Source: Planctomycetota bacterium
GTDB taxonomy: Bacteria > Planctomycetota > Phycisphaerae > UBA1845
Assembly: GCA_024278775.1 (NCBI GenBank)
Contig: JAJRSP010000147.1
Location: 1 to 9,275 of the forward strand
Direction: 5' to 3'
DNA: 9,275 nucleotides
Shown here: positions 6,141 through 9,275 of the stretch, one piece after another
Numbering within the stretch: the first letter of the stretch is position 1
Layout: each line of letters begins with the position of its first letter
The notes under the pieces: model-generated
Seen by the model: only the letters and a program-made list of their open reading frames with translations
Databases searched by the model: none
Told to the model about the DNA's origin: nothing
Program-made: the position numbers and the translations under genes

Positions 6141-6281
6141 GGGTCCATGACAATTCCGGCGGAGCAATTGCGGCCATCAGAACCGCGACAGTTATGGAGC
6201 GGCCGGATAATAAACAGCGCCAAGTACCGCTCTCCTGTTCCGATACGAGATTTTAGGTTCCGCCGAAACTGTCATGCACCC
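6141..6281. mobile_element. 141-bp MITE-like element with terminal inverted repeats and 9-bp duplication
   Basis: The two 25-base ends (6141-6165 and the reverse complement of 6257-6281) agree at 21 of 25 positions: both start GGGT, then CATGACA (positions 6-12), and share CGGCGGA (17-23). The element is flanked exactly at both ends by the same nine bases, TCTTGCCCA (6132-6140 and 6282-6290), as expected of a target-site duplication. There is no room for a transposase, so it would depend on an enzyme encoded elsewhere. The interior contains no credible ORF. It landed just behind the beta-propeller gene and 27 bases before a good promoter for the next gene, so it damages neither coding sequence. 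The parent insertion-sequence family is not assigned; a 9-bp duplication occurs in several families. Confidence 0.75.
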
Positions 6282-6308
6282 TCTTGCCCATCCGGCGCGC
6301 GGTCAGTC

Positions 6309-6336
6309 TTGACACTCTCCATGCCTCGGCTACGAT
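6309..6336 (+). promoter_or_regulatory. Sigma70-type promoter for the lipoprotein-like gene
   Basis: A perfect -35 hexamer TTGACA (6309-6314) is followed after 16 bases by TACGAT (6331-6336), which matches the -10 consensus at 4 of 6 positions including the key T-A and final T. Transcription would start near 6343, giving a leader of about 105 bases before ATG 6448. It is the best promoter match in the window. Confidence 0.55.
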
Positions 6337-6432
6337 CCTTTCCGTCAAGTTCGGAGGGGCTGGTCTGGACGTATTTCCGCCGGCTGGCCGATGCTTAGGG
6401 GCGGCACCGACCGGTGCGGCGTTTCGATCCCC

Positions 6433-6440
6433 AGAAGGAG
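6433..6440 (+). promoter_or_regulatory. Shine-Dalgarno AGAAGGAG that fixes the start at 6448
   Basis: AGAAGGAG lies 7 bases before ATG 6448. The frame is open further upstream to an ATG at 6391, but that start has no ribosome site and would bury the signal peptide. ATGs at 6472 and 6475 are also in frame but less well spaced. Confidence 0.7.
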
Positions 6441-6447
6441 ACTCGCA

Positions 6448-7467
6448 ATGTTCGGGGTTTCGCGTACCAATATGATGCGTCGATCGCTCGCGGCGGCGTT
6501 TGTTGTTTGTCTGGTCGGTTTGTCGACGGGGTGTGCCACCTCGATGGAGGCTGTCCAGGTTCAGTTTTACGCTCCGCCCGGATCGACGGTGGTCGTGCGT
6601 GACGAAGCTCACCTGAGTGCGGCTGTCCGCTCGGATGATCCGATCGGCAACCGGCTTGAGCATGAGACCGAGGATTTTGCGGTTTACGATCTCCCGCCGG
6701 GTCGCTATCGGATTGCCTACAAGAGTGCGGCTGGTCTGGAGGATGCGACGGTTTACGGTGAGTTGGAAATCCGCAATGCGCAGCACAAGCAGGCTCGCGC
6801 GTTCGCGGCCCATTCGTTCATTCCGCTTCGTCTTCCCAGTCATGAGCATCAGGAGGCGGAGCATCTGCACCCGACGCGTGATCTTTCCTACACCGAGGGG
6901 CTGGAGCGTACGGAGTTCGATCATCTTCGGCAGGGCGATATGATTGAGCAGGTGTATTTTGTGGCGGACCTCGACAGGGTTCGGCAGGAGCACGACGTCT
7001 GTTTTTTCCAGGCGATCAACGATATCGATCGCGAGCTGGATGTTGTGGCTGACCGTGCGGAGTACCTCGATGTGCGTTATTCGCGTGCCCGTCAGAAGGC
7101 GTTGTATCGCGATCCGGACATGAACATCGAAGACCGCATCGCTCATGAGAAATTCGACACATGGGGTACGGAGGAGCCGTTCATCGTTTTGTCGCGGAAG
7201 CGTCAGGCGTTGGAGCGCGAGCGTGAATCGCTGTTGTTGGCCAAGCGCGATTTGGAAGAAGAGCGCGACCGTCGCAATGCTTTGCTGCGTTCGATGCGCA
7301 TCGTGCATCGCGATGGGGCGTTGGTGTTGGCTACGCCCGATTTGAAGCTGCCGTTTCGTGACGCGGTTGAGCAGGCGTCGGACCTGGGCGAGGTTGTGGC
7401 GGTGCTGCGTATCGGCGGGCGACACCAGTACTGGGCTATGAGCGACATGATGGGCGCTGGCGAGTAG
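6448..7467 (+). CDS. Putative lipoprotein of unknown function with C-terminal coiled coil
   Basis: I do not recognise the family. The 339-residue product has a basic start (MMRRS at 9-13), a hydrophobic core (14-25) and LSTGC at 25-29, a plausible lipobox with Cys29 as lipid-modified residue, although Ser at -3 is less usual than Leu. After the signal comes a beta-rich segment, about 34-110 (VQFYAPPGSTVVVRDE, then DLPPGRYRIAYKSAAG and VYGELEIRN), that resembles small surface carbohydrate-binding-like or PEGA-type sandwiches. Next is a His/Glu-rich stretch, HSFIPLRLPSHEHQEAEHLH (about 123-142), then a charged helical region. Residues about 250-283 (RKRQALERERESLLLAKRDL and onward) have a strong heptad-like, highly charged pattern and should form a coiled coil. 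A small globular end ending MSDMMGAGE follows. The likely location is membrane-anchored on the outer side of the cytoplasmic membrane or in the outer membrane. It has its own promoter and is not close enough to either neighbour to suggest an operon. Confidence 0.75.
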   Translation: MFGVSRTNMMRRSLAAAFVVCLVGLSTGCATSMEAVQVQFYAPPGSTVVVRDEAHLSAAVRSDDPIGNRLEHETEDFAVYDLPPGRYRIAYKSAAGLEDATVYGELEIRNAQHKQARAFAAHSFIPLRLPSHEHQEAEHLHPTRDLSYTEGLERTEFDHLRQGDMIEQVYFVADLDRVRQEHDVCFFQAINDIDRELDVVADRAEYLDVRYSRARQKALYRDPDMNIEDRIAHEKFDTWGTEEPFIVLSRKRQALERERESLLLAKRDLEEERDRRNALLRSMRIVHRDGALVLATPDLKLPFRDAVEQASDLGEVVAVLRIGGRHQYWAMSDMMGAGE

Positions 7468-7527
7468 CTTCGGTTAGTAGTGTCGCCGGGGTTCGTGCGA
7501 ACTGGAACGCTGTTTGCGAATCAAGCT

Positions 7528-7549
7528 CCGCGCGAACTGAAGTTCGCGG
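7528..7549. repeat. Palindrome in the lipoprotein-purH spacer
   Basis: CGCGAACT (7531-7538) is the exact reverse complement of AGTTCGCG (7541-7548), separated by two bases, and is framed by CCG and G. No T-run follows. It lies about 65 bases after the lipoprotein-like gene and is one of a series of hairpins in this 256-base spacer. Confidence 0.45.
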
Positions 7550-7598
7550 CTCGTTGGGGTTGCGGTTCGGTTCTGATCATCGATCATCAAATCCATGA

Positions 7599-7615
7599 TT
7601 GCACTATTGGTGCAA
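7599..7615. repeat. Short hairpin beside the REP-like repeat
   Basis: TTGCAC (7599-7604) pairs perfectly with GTGCAA (7610-7615) around TATTG. It directly abuts the palindrome at 7616-7640, so three hairpins stand in tandem from 7599 to 7656. Confidence 0.4.
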
Positions 7616-7617
7616 CA

Positions 7618-7646
7618 TGCCTGCCTTTGAGGCGGGCATGCCACCC
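7618..7646 (-). repeat. REP-like palindromic repeat, copy 2, inverted
   Basis: Read on the minus strand, this 29-base unit equals 2143-2171 at 27 of 29 positions. Here the palindrome is longer: CATGCCTGCC (7616-7625) pairs with GGCGGGCATG (7631-7640) with one wobble, and the neighbouring GCCACCC (7640-7646) pairs with GGGTGGC (7650-7656). A degenerate direct repeat of the latter, CACCCATCGCGTGG, follows at 7656-7669. The unit lies about 80 bases before purH. Confidence 0.65.
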
Positions 7647-7689
7647 ATCGGGTGGCACCCATCGCGTGGCGCGCGTCAACTTACTCGGG

Positions 7690-7717
7690 TTGCCGGGGGC
7701 GGTGTGTTTGGTATCGT
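7690..7717 (+). promoter_or_regulatory. Possible promoter placing purH transcription start at its ATG
   Basis: TTGCCG (7690-7695), 16 bases, then TATCGT (7712-7717) each match the sigma70 hexamers at 4 of 6 positions. The usual start distance would put the first transcribed base at about 7724, the purH ATG, and no Shine-Dalgarno is seen, so a leaderless message is conceivable. This is a weak prediction from spacing alone. Confidence 0.22.
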
Positions 7718-7723
7718 GACGTG

Positions 7724-9275
7724 ATGCCTGCTGCCATCAAACGTGCGCTGATCAGTGTCCATGACAAGACCGGGATTGTTGAATTCGCGCGGGCGTTGCA
7801 CGACGAATTCGGCATTGAAATTCTCTCGACCGGCGGGACGGCTAAGCTTCTTCGCGAATCGGGCATACCGGTGACATTGGTCGAGGAGGTGACCGGGTTC
7901 GGCGAAATGCTGGACGGACGGGTCAAGACGCTGCACCCCAGGATACACGCCGCGATACTGGCTGACCGCGACAAGCCGGAACACATGCAGCAGTTGTCCG
8001 ACGCGGGCATCGAACCGATCGACATGGTGGTGGTCAATCTCTATCCGTTTGCGGAGACGGTGGCTGACCCGAATTGCACGTTCGAGGACGCGATCGAGAT
8101 GATCGATATCGGCGGCCCGTGCATGCTGCGTGCGGCGGCGAAGAATCATCGACATGTGCTGGTATGCAATCGATGGCATGACTATTGTCAAGTTATTGAG
8201 CTACTTCGGGCTGGCGATGAAGAGCAGCTTACGCAAGTCAGGCTAGAGCATTCACAACAAGCATTTTTTGATACGAGTGTCTACGATGGCGATGTCCATG
8301 AATGGTTGGCGGGGCGAAGCTCAGAACAGTTGATTGGGAACAGGACAATCCGGCTGCTTGATGGTCAAGAGTTGCGGTATGGGGAGAACCCACATCAAAC
8401 CGGTGCGTACTTCGGGTTGTTCGATGATCGACGATTCAACGCGCTCGCTTGTAACGTTGCAAGCGAAGTTGTCGCGTTTTCCTACAACAACTACGCAGAC
8501 GCGAGCGCTGCCCTTGAGTTGTGCAACGAATTGTCACACGCCCACTCGGGCTCATGCGTTTGCGTGTTCATCAAACATACCAATGCGTGCGGTGCTGCAA
8601 TCGGCCAAACTCCCGTTGAAGCGTACAGAGGAGCATATCTTGGGGATACGAATGCAGCCATGGGTGGAATCCTCGCGACAAACTTTTCCATCGATGTCGA
8701 GATTGCTGCTTCAGTCATGAATACCTTTCAGCACTGGGGCAAGGAACGCAGTGCCGGTGGGTTTCTTGTTGAAGTCTGGTTGGCGCCATCCTTCGTAGAC
8801 GACAACACTGTCAAGTTCATCCGGGAGTCGAAAAGCTGGGGAGCAAGAGTCCGACTTCTGGATTACGGGGATTGCGGTGTTGTTCCCGGAAGGGGTGAAG
8901 TTCGTTATGCGCAGGTCGTTGGTGGGATGCTGGTCCAACGCGCGGATGACGTGGGCTTGGATGAGCTGGACTGGAAGGTCGTTACCAAGCGAAGCCCGAC
9001 GGATGCGGAGATGCGGGATCTTCGGCTGGCATGGTTGGTGTGCAAGCACACCAAGAGCAATGCGATCAGCCTGTGCAGGGACGGTATGCTGATCGGCAAC
9101 GGTGCGGGGCAGATGTCGCGGGTGATGAGCTGCCGGATTGCGACGTGGCTGGCGACGGAGAACGGGCATGCGGGGGCGCTGGCGGGGTCGGTGGCTGCTT
9201 CGGATGCATTTTTTCCCTTTCGGGATGGGCCTGATGTTCTCATCGATGCGGGCGTGCGGGCCATCATTCAACCGG
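7724..9275 (+). CDS. purH: Bifunctional AICAR formyltransferase / IMP cyclohydrolase, 3' end outside the window
   Basis: PurH catalyses the last two steps of de novo IMP synthesis in the cytoplasm: transfer of a formyl group from 10-formyl-tetrahydrofolate to AICAR, then ring closure. The frame is open for 517 codons to the right edge; family length is about 510-550, so roughly 30 residues are missing. Residues 1-145 are the MGS-like cyclohydrolase domain: RALISVHDKTGIVEFARAL, ILSTGGTAK (33-41), MLDGRVKTLHPRIH (62-75) and DIGGPCMLRAAAKNH (128-142). Residues from about 146 onward are the transformylase domain: RYGENPHQ (218-225), FSYNNYADA, IKHTNACG with the catalytic Lys-His pair at 284-285, KSNAI (444-448), GAGQMSRV (460-467) and ASDAFFPFRDG (492-502). 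GTG at 7721 is also in frame; ATG 7724 is chosen, though neither has a clear Shine-Dalgarno. The middle of the gene (about 8160-8880) has lower GC and more CAA, CTA and AGA/AGG codons than its two ends, with the frame and motifs intact. Confidence 0.96.
   Translation, partial: MPAAIKRALISVHDKTGIVEFARALHDEFGIEILSTGGTAKLLRESGIPVTLVEEVTGFGEMLDGRVKTLHPRIHAAILADRDKPEHMQQLSDAGIEPIDMVVVNLYPFAETVADPNCTFEDAIEMIDIGGPCMLRAAAKNHRHVLVCNRWHDYCQVIELLRAGDEEQLTQVRLEHSQQAFFDTSVYDGDVHEWLAGRSSEQLIGNRTIRLLDGQELRYGENPHQTGAYFGLFDDRRFNALACNVASEVVAFSYNNYADASAALELCNELSHAHSGSCVCVFIKHTNACGAAIGQTPVEAYRGAYLGDTNAAMGGILATNFSIDVEIAASVMNTFQHWGKERSAGGFLVEVWLAPSFVDDNTVKFIRESKSWGARVRLLDYGDCGVVPGRGEVRYAQVVGGMLVQRADDVGLDELDWKVVTKRSPTDAEMRDLRLAWLVCKHTKSNAISLCRDGMLIGNGAGQMSRVMSCRIATWLATENGHAGALAGSVAASDAFFPFRDGPDVLIDAGVRAIIQP

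Larger units (their letters stand above)
6124..6447. other. Intergenic spacer: MITE-like element plus promoter
   Basis: These 324 bases hold the 141-bp MITE-like element (6141-6281) with its 9-bp flanks, a sigma70-type promoter (6309-6336) and a Shine-Dalgarno (6433-6440). Nothing else in it looks coding or structured. No intrinsic terminator was found after the beta-propeller gene. Confidence 0.6.

Noticed and set aside
4807..6177. A 456-residue minus-strand open frame opposite the beta-propeller gene
   Set aside because: Antisense shadow: Arg/Pro/His-rich composition without motifs, opposite a gene with clear signal peptide and propeller repeats.
6253..7425. A 390-residue minus-strand open frame opposite the lipoprotein-like gene
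   Set aside because: Antisense shadow with Arg/Gln-rich low-quality sequence, and its 3' end runs into the MITE-like element.
7559..7680. CRISPR-like repeat array in the hairpin cluster
   Set aside because: Repeats are few, adjacent, palindromic and degenerate, with no regular unique spacers; REP-type structure explains them better.

Overview
The window looks like a piece of a moderately GC-rich bacterial chromosome, most likely from the Planctomycetota (perhaps a Phycisphaerae-like lineage). The main clue is a secreted protein ending in a single EF-hand/dockerin-like tail (DSDEDGDVDLVDFGQF), a form very common on exported planctomycete proteins. A V-type pyrophosphatase tail, a TlpA-like thioredoxin, a PQQ-like beta-propeller protein and roomy intergenic spaces fit this. 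The taxon is an inference from protein style, not from a marker gene. All confident genes lie on the + strand.

Layout. Positions 1-640 have lower GC (roughly 45-57% by line) and hold only weak, mutually overlapping ORFs with no recognisable family. They abut, without the expected upstream coding sequence, the last ~63 codons of a membrane pyrophosphatase (hppA, 646-837), which is followed by a good intrinsic terminator (903-947). Next comes a secreted dockerin-tailed protein (1125-2078). A ~300-base spacer follows, with a REP-like palindrome and a second hairpin. A class I/II aminotransferase (2385-3551) is complete in length but interrupted by one in-frame TAA at 2919-2921. An exported TlpA-like thioredoxin (3727-4794) and an exported beta-propeller protein (4858-6123) form a likely two-gene unit acting outside the cytoplasm. 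Directly after them sits a 141-bp element with 25-bp imperfect terminal inverted repeats and a perfect 9-bp flanking duplication, which looks like a MITE. A strong sigma70-type promoter then precedes a lipoprotein-like gene of unknown function (6448-7467). A spacer with several hairpins, including an inverted copy of the REP-like palindrome, leads to purH (7724 to the right edge, cut by the window), the bifunctional last enzyme of de novo purine synthesis.

No coherent new multi-gene system is visible. The items most worth a second look are the MITE-like element, the abrupt hppA junction, the single nonsense codon in the aminotransferase, the composition shift inside purH, and the dispersed palindromic repeat. 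The damaged hppA and aminotransferase genes could be real decay or assembly/consensus errors; the sequence alone cannot decide.
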